Shown here: in pieces, positions 33,967 through 42,586 of the stretch
Position numbering within the stretch: the stretch's first letter is position 1
Layout: each line of letters begins with the position of its first letter
Source: Xanthomonas cissicola
Lineage (GTDB): Bacteria; Pseudomonadota; Gammaproteobacteria; Xanthomonadales; Xanthomonadaceae
DNA length: 64,000 nt
Direction: 5' to 3'
Assembly (NCBI RefSeq): GCF_008801575.1
Contig: NZ_VZPL01000009.1
Coordinates: 1-64,000 of the forward strand
Translations under genes and position numbers: made by a program
Notes under the pieces: generated by a model
The model's database searches: none
What the model was told of the DNA's origin: nothing
The model's input: the letters and a program-made list of their open reading frames with translations, nothing else

Positions 33967-35757
33967 TCAGTAAACGCGCGGCTTCGGCGGGACCACGTCC
34001 ACATCCTTGCTCAGCGTGTACATGTGCACAGGGCGGTAGTCGAACTCGCACTTGCCCTTGTCGTCGACGGTCACCAACGTGTGCTTCTGCCATTTGACGT
34101 CGTCGCGGTCCGGGAAGTCTTCGTGCGAATGCGCGCCGCGGCTTTCCTTGCGCTGTTCGGCCGAATTGATCGTCGCCACCGCGTTGAGCAGCAGGTTGTT
34201 CAATTCATAGGTCTCGATCAGGTCCGAATTCCACACCAGCGAGCGGTCCGACACCTTGACGTCCTCGAAGGTGGCGAAGATCTCGGCCATCTTGTCCACG
34301 CCTTCTTTCAGCGTCTTGCTGGTGCGGAACACGGCGGCGTCCGACTGCATGGTGCGCTGCATGTTGTCGCGGATCACGGCCGTCGGCGTGGAGCCGTTGG
34401 CGTGACGCAGCTTGTCCAGCAGGCCCAAGGCCTTGTCGCAGGCATCGGACGGCAAGGTCTTGTGCGGCTGATTGGGCTTGACCGTTTCGGCACAGCGGTT
34501 GGCGACCGCGCGGCCGAACACCACCAGGTCCAGCAATGAGTTCGAGCCCAGACGGTTTGCACCATGGACCGAGACGCACGCCGCCTCGCCGATGGCATAC
34601 AGGCCCGGCACCACGGCATCCGCATCGTCGCCCTGCTTGCGCACGACCTCTCCGTAGAAGTTGGTCGGAATACCGCCCATGTTGTAGTGCACCGTCGGCA
34701 GCACCGGGATCGGCTGCTTGGTCACGTCCACACCGGCGAAGATGTGTGCGCTTTCGGCGATGCCGGGCAACTTTTCGTTGATCACTTCCGGCCCAAGGTG
34801 GGTCAGGTCGAGCAGGATGTGATCCTTGTGCTCGCCTACACCGCGGCCTTCGCGAATTTCCACCGTCATCGAACGCGACACCACGTCGCGCGAAGCCAAG
34901 TCCTTGTAATGCGGTGCGTAGCGCTCCATGAAGCGCTCGCCATTGCTGTTACGCAGGATGCCGCCTTCGCCGCGCACGCCTTCGGTGATCAGGCAGCCCG
35001 CACCGTAGATGCCAGTGGGATGGAACTGCACGAATTCCATGTCCTGCACAGGCAGGCCCGCACGCATCACCAGGCCGCCGCCATCACCGGTACAGGTGTG
35101 TGCGGAGGTGGCGCTGAAGTAGGCACGTCCGTAACCGCCGGTCGCCAGCACCACGCCGTGGGCGCGGAACAGATGCAGCGAACCTTCGGCCATGTCCAGT
35201 GCGAGCACACCACGGCAAACACCTTCTTCGTCGAAGATCAGATCGAGCGCGAAGTACTCGATCATGAAGCGTGCGTTGTGCGCCAACGACTGCTGATACA
35301 AGGTATGCAGCATGGCATGGCCGGTACGATCGGCTGCGGCGCAGGTACGCTGCGCGGACGGGCCTTCACCATACTTGGTGGTCATGCCGCCGAACGGGCG
35401 CTGGTAGATCTTGCCCTCTTCGGTCCGCGAGAACGGCACGCCGTAGTGTTCGAGTTCGATGATGGCCGGAATCGCCTCGCGACACATGTACTCGATCGCG
35501 TCCTGGTCGCCCAGCCAATCGGAGCCCTTGATGGTGTCGTAAAAGTGATAACGCCAATCGTCTTCGCCCATGTTGCCCAGCGCTGCGGAAATACCGCCCT
35601 GCGCTGCCACGGTGTGCGAACGGGTCGGGAAGACCTTGGTCAGGCAGACCGTCTGCAGGCACTTCTGGGCCAGGCCGAACGTGGCGCGCAGGCCGGCGCC
35701 ACCGGCGCCCACCACGACCATGTCGTACTTGTGTTCTGTGATCTTGTAAGCGGACAT
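33967..35757 (-). CDS. sdhA: Succinate dehydrogenase flavoprotein subunit
   Basis: This 596-residue subunit oxidises succinate to fumarate with covalently bound FAD. The dinucleotide fold [17 protein letters not shown] lies at about residues 14-30, and [16 protein letters not shown] includes the His that bears FAD. The substrate/capping part has [10 protein letters not shown] and [10 protein letters not shown], and the C-terminus contains [18 protein letters not shown]. The gene sits between sdhD and the small frame before sdhB. Confidence 0.97.
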   Translation of the reverse strand: MSAYKITEHKYDMVVVGAGGAGLRATFGLAQKCLQTVCLTKVFPTRSHTVAAQGGISAALGNMGEDDWRYHFYDTIKGSDWLGDQDAIEYMCREAIPAIIELEHYGVPFSRTEEGKIYQRPFGGMTTKYGEGPSAQRTCAAADRTGHAMLHTLYQQSLAHNARFMIEYFALDLIFDEEGVCRGVLALDMAEGSLHLFRAHGVVLATGGYGRAYFSATSAHTCTGDGGGLVMRAGLPVQDMEFVQFHPTGIYGAGCLITEGVRGEGGILRNSNGERFMERYAPHYKDLASRDVVSRSMTVEIREGRGVGEHKDHILLDLTHLGPEVINEKLPGIAESAHIFAGVDVTKQPIPVLPTVHYNMGGIPTNFYGEVVRKQGDDADAVVPGLYAIGEAACVSVHGANRLGSNSLLDLVVFGRAVANRCAETVKPNQPHKTLPSDACDKALGLLDKLRHANGSTPTAVIRDNMQRTMQSDAAVFRTSKTLKEGVDKMAEIFATFEDVKVSDRSLVWNSDLIETYELNNLLLNAVATINSAEQRKESRGAHSHEDFPDRDDVKWQKHTLVTVDDKGKCEFDYRPVHMYTLSKDVDVVPPKPRVY

Positions 35758-35790
35758 CGAATTATGGGTTCCTGTTTGGTCGCTGACGAC

Positions 35791-36177
35791 TCAGCTCATG
35801 CCCAGCGCGATACGCGCCACGGCAAACACGCTGACGATGGCGCCCAGCACGGCAACAAAACGCACGAGGGTCTGCGCAATCAGCGCGAGCAACGAGTCGT
35901 GCACGTAGTCTTCCAGTACCACCTGCATGCCCAGCTGCGCATGCCAGAACGAGGCGATGAGGAAGGCGACAAGCAGAATCGCATTCCACGGCTTGGCCAC
36001 TGCCGCGCTGGCGGCAGCGTGATCGGCACCGATCAGGCTCAGCACGAAGATCAGGAACCAGATCGACAGCGGCACCAATGCGGCCGCGGTCAAGCGCTGG
36101 ATCACGAAATGTTCGGTACCGGTCTTGGCGGCACCCAGGCCGCGCACATTCTTCAGCGGGGTACGGTAGCGGCTCAT
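35791..36177 (-). CDS. sdhD: Succinate dehydrogenase membrane anchor subunit D
   Basis: 128 residues from the ATG at 36177, which overlaps the sdhC stop (ATGA). Three transmembrane helices are seen (about 30-50, 67-88, 102-124). WHAQLGMQVVLEDY contains the His expected to ligate heme b and the DY typical of the quinone site. It anchors SdhA/B to the inner membrane with SdhC. Confidence 0.92.
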   Translation of the reverse strand: MSRYRTPLKNVRGLGAAKTGTEHFVIQRLTAAALVPLSIWFLIFVLSLIGADHAAASAAVAKPWNAILLVAFLIASFWHAQLGMQVVLEDYVHDSLLALIAQTLVRFVAVLGAIVSVFAVARIALGMS

Positions 36178-36569
36178 ACGGCACCTCCGGACAGCAGTAC
36201 GTAAGCCCAGATGGCAGCGGTGAGCACAAGGCTCAGAACCACCGACAACCAACCCATGCTGATGAACGAGCGCACGGCGTAGCCTTGCCCGAAGTCCTGC
36301 AGCATGTGGCGCAGGCCACCGAACAGGTGGAAGGCGAACGACCAGGTCCAGCCGAACAGGAAGACCTGCCCATACCAGGTTGCCGCCTGATCGCGGAAAC
36401 AATTCCAATGGTCGGGGCCAAGCATCAATGTGAGCAAGGCAGCGGCAATTCCCAGTGCGCCGACAGACAGTACGATGCCGGTGGCTCGATTGAGAATCGA
36501 GGTCACCATCTGTATCTGCCAACGGTATACCTGGAGATGCGGGGAGAGAGGACGTTCGCGGATCGCCAT
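36174..36569 (-). CDS. sdhC: Succinate dehydrogenase cytochrome b556 subunit
   Basis: This 131-residue membrane protein starts RPLSPHLQVYRWQIQMVTSILNRATG, the SdhC signature: RPLSPHL..Y and the Ser/Arg of the quinone site. Three spans follow. The motif AFHLFGGLRHMLQD carries the heme b His. It is the first gene of sdhCDAB and overlaps sdhD by 4 bp. Confidence 0.95.
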   Translation of the reverse strand: MAIRERPLSPHLQVYRWQIQMVTSILNRATGIVLSVGALGIAAALLTLMLGPDHWNCFRDQAATWYGQVFLFGWTWSFAFHLFGGLRHMLQDFGQGYAVRSFISMGWLSVVLSLVLTAAIWAYVLLSGGAV

Positions 36570-36625
36570 TCGCTGGGCTCGTTTTCTCGGCTGGGCGGCG
36601 CTAGGCCGCTGTGGCTAAAAGCTGC

Positions 36626-36796
36626 TCAAAAATCGATGCAGCGTCCATTTTTTTCCCAGTCGCCGTAGCGCGTTGGCTCGGGGCCGTCGCGCCCACCAAT
36701 CTCCTTCGGCAGTGGCTTTTTCTCGGGAATATGCTCCTGAGAAGAAGGCTGCGTCTCGGAATCCTGCGCTGGGGTGGGGGTTGGATGGCCTATCAT
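36626..36796 (-). CDS. DUF1674/SDHAF4-like protein upstream of sdhC
   Basis: This 56-residue protein ends KEIGGRDGPEPTRYGDWEKN, the hallmark of DUF1674, the family of eukaryotic succinate dehydrogenase assembly factor 4. The N-terminal part is Pro/Glu-rich and disordered. ATG at 36796. The placement 56 bp before sdhC in the same direction supports a role in SdhA maturation. In mitochondria SDHAF4 binds flavinylated SdhA; the bacterial role is inferred. The gene is divergent from ygfZ, with only 39 bp between the start codons. Confidence 0.85.
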   Translation of the reverse strand: MIGHPTPTPAQDSETQPSSQEHIPEKKPLPKEIGGRDGPEPTRYGDWEKNGRCIDF

Positions 36797-36835
36797 AGTG
36801 CTCTCACAACTTGGCGATTTTAGTCCTCCCCTTCC

Positions 36836-37708
36836 GTGGCTGACAACCTGAATCTTATTCCGCAGGGTTTTGGCTCCCTGCACGACATGCAATACGTCCG
36901 ACTGGCCGGTACGGATGCAGTGGCGTTTGCGCATGCCCAATTTGCCAACGACGTACAGGCGCTGGCGGTTGGGCAGTGGCAGTGGAACGCGTGGCTGACG
37001 GCGAAGGGGCGCGTGATTGCCATCTTCGCACTCCTGCGTGAGGACGACGCACACTTACTGATGCTGTTGCCGGACGGCAACGCGGCCGAGATCGCCACGC
37101 AACTCAGCCGTTTCGTGTTCCGCCGCAAGCTGAAAATCGGTATTGCAACGCTGTTTGCTTACGGCGGCTTCGCAGCGCCTGAGCATGCGCATGCTGCGCA
37201 AGCCGATATCGGAACGCAGCGTATCGAGTTGGATCTGGGCAGCGTCGCGCTGCCGCGCACGTTATTGCTCTACAGCGCGGATGCATTGGCGACGCCTATC
37301 GAACTGCCGAGTGCAGATGCGCAGTGGCGGACGACCGATCTGCAACTGGGGCTCGCCCGGCTGGTCGAGGGCCAGCGCGAACAATGGACGCCGCAGCAGT
37401 TGGCACTGGACCGCCTGCAGGCGTACAGCGTCAAGAAAGGCTGCTACCCGGGCCAGGAAATCGTGGCGCGGACGCACTTCCTGGGCAAGGCCAAGCGCGC
37501 GTTGCAGTTGCTGGAAACCGATGCTGCCGTGGATGCAGGCGATGCCGTCGCGTTGGACGGTAGCGCGATCGGCACAGTGGTGAGCGTGGCCGGGAACCTT
37601 GCGCTGGCGGTATTGCCGTTGGAGCTGACGCTGGACGCCGGTACCGCGTTGCAGGCGGGCAGGCATGGCGCCCGGCCGCGCGCACTTACGACGGGGCTGG
37701 AGCGTTAG
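36836..37708 (+). CDS. ygfZ: YgfZ/GcvT-type folate-binding protein (Fe-S cluster repair/assembly)
   Basis: This 290-residue protein has the GcvT-like fold. The family signature KGCYPGQEIVARTH is at about residues 200-213, and the Cys is the conserved one. YgfZ acts with tetrahydrofolate to maintain some Fe-S proteins. Translation starts at a GTG (36836); no strong ribosome-binding site is visible, and the next in-frame ATG is about 17 codons later. The position beside sdh genes fits an Fe-S supporting role. Confidence 0.9.
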   Translation: MADNLNLIPQGFGSLHDMQYVRLAGTDAVAFAHAQFANDVQALAVGQWQWNAWLTAKGRVIAIFALLREDDAHLLMLLPDGNAAEIATQLSRFVFRRKLKIGIATLFAYGGFAAPEHAHAAQADIGTQRIELDLGSVALPRTLLLYSADALATPIELPSADAQWRTTDLQLGLARLVEGQREQWTPQQLALDRLQAYSVKKGCYPGQEIVARTHFLGKAKRALQLLETDAAVDAGDAVALDGSAIGTVVSVAGNLALAVLPLELTLDAGTALQAGRHGARPRALTTGLER

Positions 37709-37838
37709 CAGCGAAAACCGTCGCGAGCCGTGCCAGGCGGGCGTCGACGTCATGCAGCACCTCAGTGACAAAGCGACACCCACCGATTCCGAACGCCCGC
37801 CGTGCCCGTCTGGCGGCGTCGCTGTTTGACCAGTCGGC

Positions 37839-38927
37839 CTACGCGGCCTCCAGCCGCTGCCCGGTGGCTGGATCGAAAAAGTGCAAGGCCTGGCTGCGCA
37901 ATGCCAGGCGCAACGGCTGGCCCACCGCCGGCAAGCTCTGCGGCGGGACACGGATCACCAGCGGCTGACCGCCACGGTCGAGATTGAGGAAGATCTCGTT
38001 GCCGACCGGCTCGATCACATCGACACGCGCATCGAAGCCCAGCACCGCATCGTCGGACGGCTGCAAGTGCTCCGGGCGTACGCCGACGATCACGTCTTGG
38101 CCGAACCAACCCACATCGACCCGCGCCGCGCCCAGCGGGACGCGCCAACCATCGGCCATGACCAGGTGCAGGCCGTCGTGCGGGTCCAAACGCCCCAGCA
38201 GCACGTTCATCGCCGGGCTGCCGAGGAAACCGGCGACGAACAGATTGGCCGGACGGTCGTACAGTGCCATCGGGCTGTCGATCTGCTGGATCACGCCATC
38301 CTTGAGCACCACGATGCGCTGGCCAAGCGTCATCGCTTCGACCTGATCGTGGGTGACGTAGATCATGGTGGTGCCAAGCTTGCGGTGCAGCTGCGCAATC
38401 TCGGTGCGCACGCTGTGGCGCAACTTGGCGTCCAGGTTGGACAGCGGCTCGTCGAGCAGGAACACCGAGGATTCACGCACCATCGCCCGGCCCAGCGCCA
38501 CGCGCTGACGCTGACCGCCGGACATCGCCTTGGGCAGCTTGTCCAGCATCGGGGTCAGGCCCAACAACTCTGCGGCGTTGTTGACGCGCTCGGCGATGAC
38601 CTGCTTCGGATGCCCACGCAGCTTGAGCCCGAACGCCAGGTTCTCGGCCACGGTCATGTGCGGATACAGCGCGTAGCTCTGGAACACCATGGCGATGTCG
38701 CGATCCTTTGGCGCCACGTCGTTGACCACGCGCTCGCCGATCTTCAGCGTGCCGGCGCTGATGTCTTCAAGCCCGGCGATCATGCGCAACAGGGTCGATT
38801 TGCCGCAGCCGGACGGCCCCACCAGCACCATCAGCTCGCCATCGGCCACTTCGAAACTCGCGCCCTGCACCGCCACCTGGCCATTGTCGTAGACCTTGCG
38901 GACACCTTCCAACTGCACTTTCGCCAT
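37839..38927 (-). CDS. ugpC: Carbohydrate ABC transporter ATP-binding protein (UgpC/MalK type)
   Basis: This 362-residue ATPase energises a sugar or glycerol-3-phosphate importer whose membrane genes are not here. Walker A GPSGCGKSTLL (about 37-47), signature SGGQRQRVALGRAM, Walker B VFLLDEPLSNLDAKLR and the H-loop YVTHDQVEAMT are present. The C-terminal TOBE/OB regulatory domain (about 240-355) is typical of the MalK/UgpC/MsmK group; these ATPases can serve several importers. It is divergent from zwf across a 393-bp region with a LacI-type operator-like site. Confidence 0.9.
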   Translation of the reverse strand: MAKVQLEGVRKVYDNGQVAVQGASFEVADGELMVLVGPSGCGKSTLLRMIAGLEDISAGTLKIGERVVNDVAPKDRDIAMVFQSYALYPHMTVAENLAFGLKLRGHPKQVIAERVNNAAELLGLTPMLDKLPKAMSGGQRQRVALGRAMVRESSVFLLDEPLSNLDAKLRHSVRTEIAQLHRKLGTTMIYVTHDQVEAMTLGQRIVVLKDGVIQQIDSPMALYDRPANLFVAGFLGSPAMNVLLGRLDPHDGLHLVMADGWRVPLGAARVDVGWFGQDVIVGVRPEHLQPSDDAVLGFDARVDVIEPVGNEIFLNLDRGGQPLVIRVPPQSLPAVGQPLRLALRSQALHFFDPATGQRLEAA

Positions 38928-39320
38928 CGTTCGGCCTCAACGTAAGTTGTGCGCCCTGCCCTCGGCCCTCCCGATGGCGGTGACGCCGCATGCGCTTGCA
39001 AGGAACTTCCTGCAAACGAATGCATTGGTTTATTCTGACATGTAATCGTTTTCACATGGCAACATCGATCGCCGGAGGAGCATGCCACCACTCAGTCATG
39101 ACGCCATTGCCTGCAGTGCAGCTCGCCGCACGCAGCATGGCATGCCATCACGCAGGTGCAGCTATGCCGCCATGGCGCTAACCGCTGATCGCCAGTTGCT
39201 GCAACAATCCGGGATTGGGTGTCAGCGTCCATCCCCCGCTGCGCGCACGCAAGTGTCGCTCAGGAACAGATATACCGACCGCCGGCCGACCGGCGCCTTT
39301 CCGCCAAGCTGCTGATAACG
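38928..39320. other. 393-bp divergent regulatory region between ugpC and zwf
   Basis: No gene is supported here; short open frames lack family features. It contains the start signals for both genes and the palindrome at 39041-39054. The closeness of a sugar ATPase gene and the Entner-Doudoroff operon suggests shared control by sugar availability. Confidence 0.6.
39041..39054. promoter_or_regulatory. LacI-family operator-like palindrome
   Basis: TGTAATCGTTTTCA fits the classic LacI/GalR/CcpA operator pattern TGnAAnCGnTTnCA at all fixed positions, with the central CG. It lies about 114 bp upstream of the ugpC start and about 267 bp upstream of the zwf start, so it could control either or both. 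The regulator is unknown. Confidence 0.6.
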
Positions 39321-40778
39321 ATGTCTCCAGAATCTGAAACGCGGTCCATGCACAACACCCTGATCCTGTTCGGCGCCACCGGCGATCTTGCCCAGCGCTA
39401 TCTCTTTCCCTCCCTGCTGCGTCTGTTCATCGACGGTCTGTTGCCGGAGGACTTCCGCATCCGTGCGCTGGCGCTGTCGCCGCACGACACCGATGCATTT
39501 CGCGACGTGCTGCGGCCGCGCCTGACCGAAGCGCTGCCGATCGCGACCGCCGAACAGATCGACACGCTGCTACAACGGGTCGACTATCGCTCGGTGGATC
39601 TGCGCAATGCCGATTCGGTGGCCGACGCGGTCCGCGAACTGGCCAGCCGTCGGTGTGTGAGCTATCTGGCGATCCCGCCGGGCCTGTACATCAGCACCTG
39701 CCAGGGCCTGGCGTTGGGTGGCGCGCTGGCGGCACCGCATCGCTTGATGCTGGAAAAACCGATCGGCCACGACTCGGACAGCGCCCGCGACATCCTGCAG
39801 TCGATCGGCGCGCTGATCGACGAAGACCGCGTGTTCCGCCTGGACCATTACTTGGGCAAGGCGGCGGTGCAGAACCTGATCGCGCTGCGCTTCGGCAACA
39901 CGCTGCTGGAGGCGGTCTGGAACCGGACCTACATCGAGTCGGTGCAGATCCTGGTCGCCGAAAGCGAAGGCGTCGACGGGCGCGATGCCTACTACGCCCG
40001 CTCCGGCGCCCTGCGCGACATGGTGCAGAGCCATATCCTGCAGCTGTTGTGCCTGGTGGCAATGGAGCCGCCGGCCTCGCTGGAAGCCGACCGCATCCGC
40101 GATGAGAAGGTCAAGGTGCTGCGCGCTCTGCGCCCGATGACCGCCGAGCACGCCGCGCACGACTGCGTGCGCGGTCGCTACACCGCCGGCAGCATCAACG
40201 GCCAACCGGCGCAGGCCTACCACCCGCCGGAAGGCAGCGACGTGGAAACCTTTGTCGCCGTCACCGCGCATATCGATAACTGGCGCTGGGCCGGCGTGCC
40301 GTTCCACCTGTGCACCGGCAAGCGTCTGGCCGAGCGCTCCACCCGCATCGTGGTGACGCTCAAGCCGGTGACGCACTGGCTGTTCGAACGCCCCGACCGC
40401 CAGAACGCGGTGCCGAACCGCCTGACCTTCCAGTTGCAGCCGCAGGAAAACATCGAGCTCGGCCTGATGAGCAGCCTGGCTGGCCCGGAATGGGGCGCGA
40501 TCGAACTGCAGCCGCTGGAACTGGAACTGTCGGTGCCGACTGGCCTGCACCGTCGTATCGCCTACGAACGTCTGTTCGTCGACGCCTTCAACGGTAACCC
40601 CGCGCTGTTCGTGCGCGACGACGAGGTCAAGGCGGCGTGGTCCTGGATCGACAGCGTGAGCGACGCCTGGAAAGACGCCGCGCTGCCGCTGCAGCCCTAC
40701 CCGGCCGGCAGCTGGGGTCCCGAATCGGCCGCCCACTTCCTGCCCCCGGCCACCGACGCACAGGGAAACAACGCATGA
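39321..40778 (+). CDS. zwf: Glucose-6-phosphate 1-dehydrogenase
   Basis: This 485-residue enzyme oxidises glucose-6-phosphate to 6-phosphogluconolactone with NADP(+). The cofactor site LILFGATGDLAQRYLFPSL is at residues 14-32 counting from the ATG at 39321; a second in-frame ATG at 39348 would also keep it. Substrate and active-site motifs RVFRLDHYLGKAAVQN, LEKPIGHDS and the C-terminal AYERLFVDAFNGN match the family. It starts the zwf-glk-pgl-edd-eda operon and its TGA overlaps the glk ATG. Confidence 0.95.
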   Translation: MSPESETRSMHNTLILFGATGDLAQRYLFPSLLRLFIDGLLPEDFRIRALALSPHDTDAFRDVLRPRLTEALPIATAEQIDTLLQRVDYRSVDLRNADSVADAVRELASRRCVSYLAIPPGLYISTCQGLALGGALAAPHRLMLEKPIGHDSDSARDILQSIGALIDEDRVFRLDHYLGKAAVQNLIALRFGNTLLEAVWNRTYIESVQILVAESEGVDGRDAYYARSGALRDMVQSHILQLLCLVAMEPPASLEADRIRDEKVKVLRALRPMTAEHAAHDCVRGRYTAGSINGQPAQAYHPPEGSDVETFVAVTAHIDNWRWAGVPFHLCTGKRLAERSTRIVVTLKPVTHWLFERPDRQNAVPNRLTFQLQPQENIELGLMSSLAGPEWGAIELQPLELELSVPTGLHRRIAYERLFVDAFNGNPALFVRDDEVKAAWSWIDSVSDAWKDAALPLQPYPAGSWGPESAAHFLPPATDAQGNNA

Positions 40779-41782
40779 CCGCTCCTTCCAAGCCGGTGCT
40801 GGTTGCCGATATCGGCGGTACCAATGCGCGTTTCGCGCTGGCCGATGTCGACGCCTCGGTGCCGTTGCTGGATGACACCTCGCGCGAATTTGCGGTGGTG
40901 GACTTCGGTTCGCTGGGCGAAGCGGCGCGCTACTACCTGGACCAGATCGGCGTGCAGGCCACCCAGGGCGTGTTCGCCGTGGCGGGCCGCGTGGACGGCG
41001 ACGAGGCACGCATCACCAACCATCCCTGGGTGATCTCGCGCTCGCGCACCGCCACCATGCTGGGTTTCAGTACCTTGCATCTGATCAACGACTTTGCCGC
41101 GCAGGCGATGGCGATCAGCCTGCTGCGTCCACAGGACGTGGTGCAGGTAGGCGGCGCCAGCTGGCGTCCGGCACCGATCGATCAAGCGCGCAACTATGGC
41201 GTGATCGGCCCGGGCACCGGCCTGGGCGTGGGCGGCCTGATCATCCGCAACGGGCGCTGCTTTCCGCTGGAAACCGAAGGCGGCCATGTCAGCTTCCCGC
41301 CCGGCACGCCGGAAGAAATCCGCATCCTGGAAATCCTGTCCGAGCAGTTCGGCCGGGTCTCCAACGAGCGGCTGATCTGCGGTCCGGGCCTGGTCAATAT
41401 CCATCGCGCGTTGAGCGAGATCGCGGGGGTCGATCCGGGCCCGCTGCAACCCAAGGACATCACCGCACGCGCGGCTGCGGGCGACCCGCGGTCCTCGCGC
41501 ACCATCGATCTGTTCTGCGCCATCTTCGGTGCGATCGCCGGCGACATGGTGCTGATGCAGGGCGCCTGGGACGGCGTGTTCCTCACCGGCGGGCTGGTGC
41601 CCAAGGTGCTGGATTCGCTGCAGCATTCCGGCTTTCGCCAGCGCTTCGAACACAAGGGCCGTTTCTCCGCGATCATGTCGAAGGTGCCATCGCTGGCGGT
41701 CATGCACCCGCATGCCGGCCTGCTGGGCGCCGCCGCCTACGCGGTGGATGCACAACGTCAGCACCCCGGGGAGCAGCGATGA
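40775..41782 (+). CDS. glk: Glucokinase
   Basis: This 335-residue enzyme phosphorylates glucose at the entry to the Entner-Doudoroff path. The ATP-binding signature VADIGGTNARFAL (phosphate 1 motif) is at about 9-21, INDFAAQAMAI carries the catalytic Asp, and GPGTGLGVGG and LTGGLVPKV follow. The ATG at 40775 overlaps zwf by 4 bp (ATGA); its TGA overlaps pgl in the same way. Confidence 0.94.
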   Translation: MTAPSKPVLVADIGGTNARFALADVDASVPLLDDTSREFAVVDFGSLGEAARYYLDQIGVQATQGVFAVAGRVDGDEARITNHPWVISRSRTATMLGFSTLHLINDFAAQAMAISLLRPQDVVQVGGASWRPAPIDQARNYGVIGPGTGLGVGGLIIRNGRCFPLETEGGHVSFPPGTPEEIRILEILSEQFGRVSNERLICGPGLVNIHRALSEIAGVDPGPLQPKDITARAAAGDPRSSRTIDLFCAIFGAIAGDMVLMQGAWDGVFLTGGLVPKVLDSLQHSGFRQRFEHKGRFSAIMSKVPSLAVMHPHAGLLGAAAYAVDAQRQHPGEQR

Positions 41783-42498
41783 ATCTGCAGGACAACCCGC
41801 GCATCACCCTGGTGCGCTACGACGACCCGGCCGAATGGACCGAGGCGGTGGCCAGCGAAATGGCCGACCTGCTGGAACAGGAGATCTCCCGGCGTGGCCA
41901 AGCACGCATGCTGTTGTCCGGCGGTACTACGCCGGCGCCGGTATACGAGTCCCTCGCCCACCGGCCGCTGGACTGGTCGCGGGTAGAAGTGGGCCTGGTC
42001 GATGAACGCTGGTTGTCGCCGCAGGATCAGGACAGCAATGCCTGGCTGGTCAATCACAGCTTCCTGACCCACGCATCGGCCGCGACCTTCATTCCGCTGG
42101 TCCGTCCGGGCAAGCAACTGCCCGAATGCGTGCACACCGCCAACCTGCAGGCCAGGCATGCCGAACCCGCCTGCCTGGCAGTGCTGGGCATGGGCGGCGA
42201 CGGACACACCGCGTCGTTGTTCCCGGGTGCCACCGACCTGCCCAAGGCGCTCGCCAGCCCGCAGCCGTATGCATCGCTGGATGCCACCGGCTGCCCGGGC
42301 TCGAACCAATGGCCGTTGCGCATCACCCTGACGCCCGCAGGGCTTGCCAGCATTCCAACGCGCCTGCTGCTGTTGCGTGGCAAGCAGAAGCTGGACGTGC
42401 TGCAGGCCGCGTTGGCCGGCGACGACATCAATGAGTATCCGATCCGCGTGGCGCTGCAGCAGCCCGGTCCGCGGTTGCGGGTGCATTGGTGCGCTTGA
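41779..42498 (+). CDS. pgl: 6-phosphogluconolactonase
   Basis: This 239-residue enzyme hydrolyses 6-phosphogluconolactone to 6-phosphogluconate. Motifs SGGTTPAPVYESLA, VGLVDERWL and LGMGGDGHTASLFPG match the DevB/NagB-like Pgl family. The start overlaps glk (ATGA). It fills the step between Zwf and Edd. Confidence 0.95.
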   Translation: MNLQDNPRITLVRYDDPAEWTEAVASEMADLLEQEISRRGQARMLLSGGTTPAPVYESLAHRPLDWSRVEVGLVDERWLSPQDQDSNAWLVNHSFLTHASAATFIPLVRPGKQLPECVHTANLQARHAEPACLAVLGMGGDGHTASLFPGATDLPKALASPQPYASLDATGCPGSNQWPLRITLTPAGLASIPTRLLLLRGKQKLDVLQAALAGDDINEYPIRVALQQPGPRLRVHWCA

Positions 42499-42518
42499 GT
42501 GCGAGTCCCTCGCAAGAG

Positions 42519-42538
42519 CCCGCACATCCTTGTGCGGG
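42519..42538. terminator. Hairpin in the pgl-edd gap
   Basis: CCCGCACA-TCCT-TGTGCGGG is a perfect 8-bp stem followed by GATTTAAG. It is a weak intrinsic terminator or processing site, 20 bp after pgl. Beyond it (42544-42560) is AAGAAA-AACGC-TTTCTT, an inverted repeat with a central CG that partly fits a LacI-type operator, so edd-eda may have extra control. Confidence 0.45.
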
Positions 42539-42586
42539 GATTTAAGAAAAACGCTTTCTTCCCCCGTTTCTCATAGCCGGTAGCCA

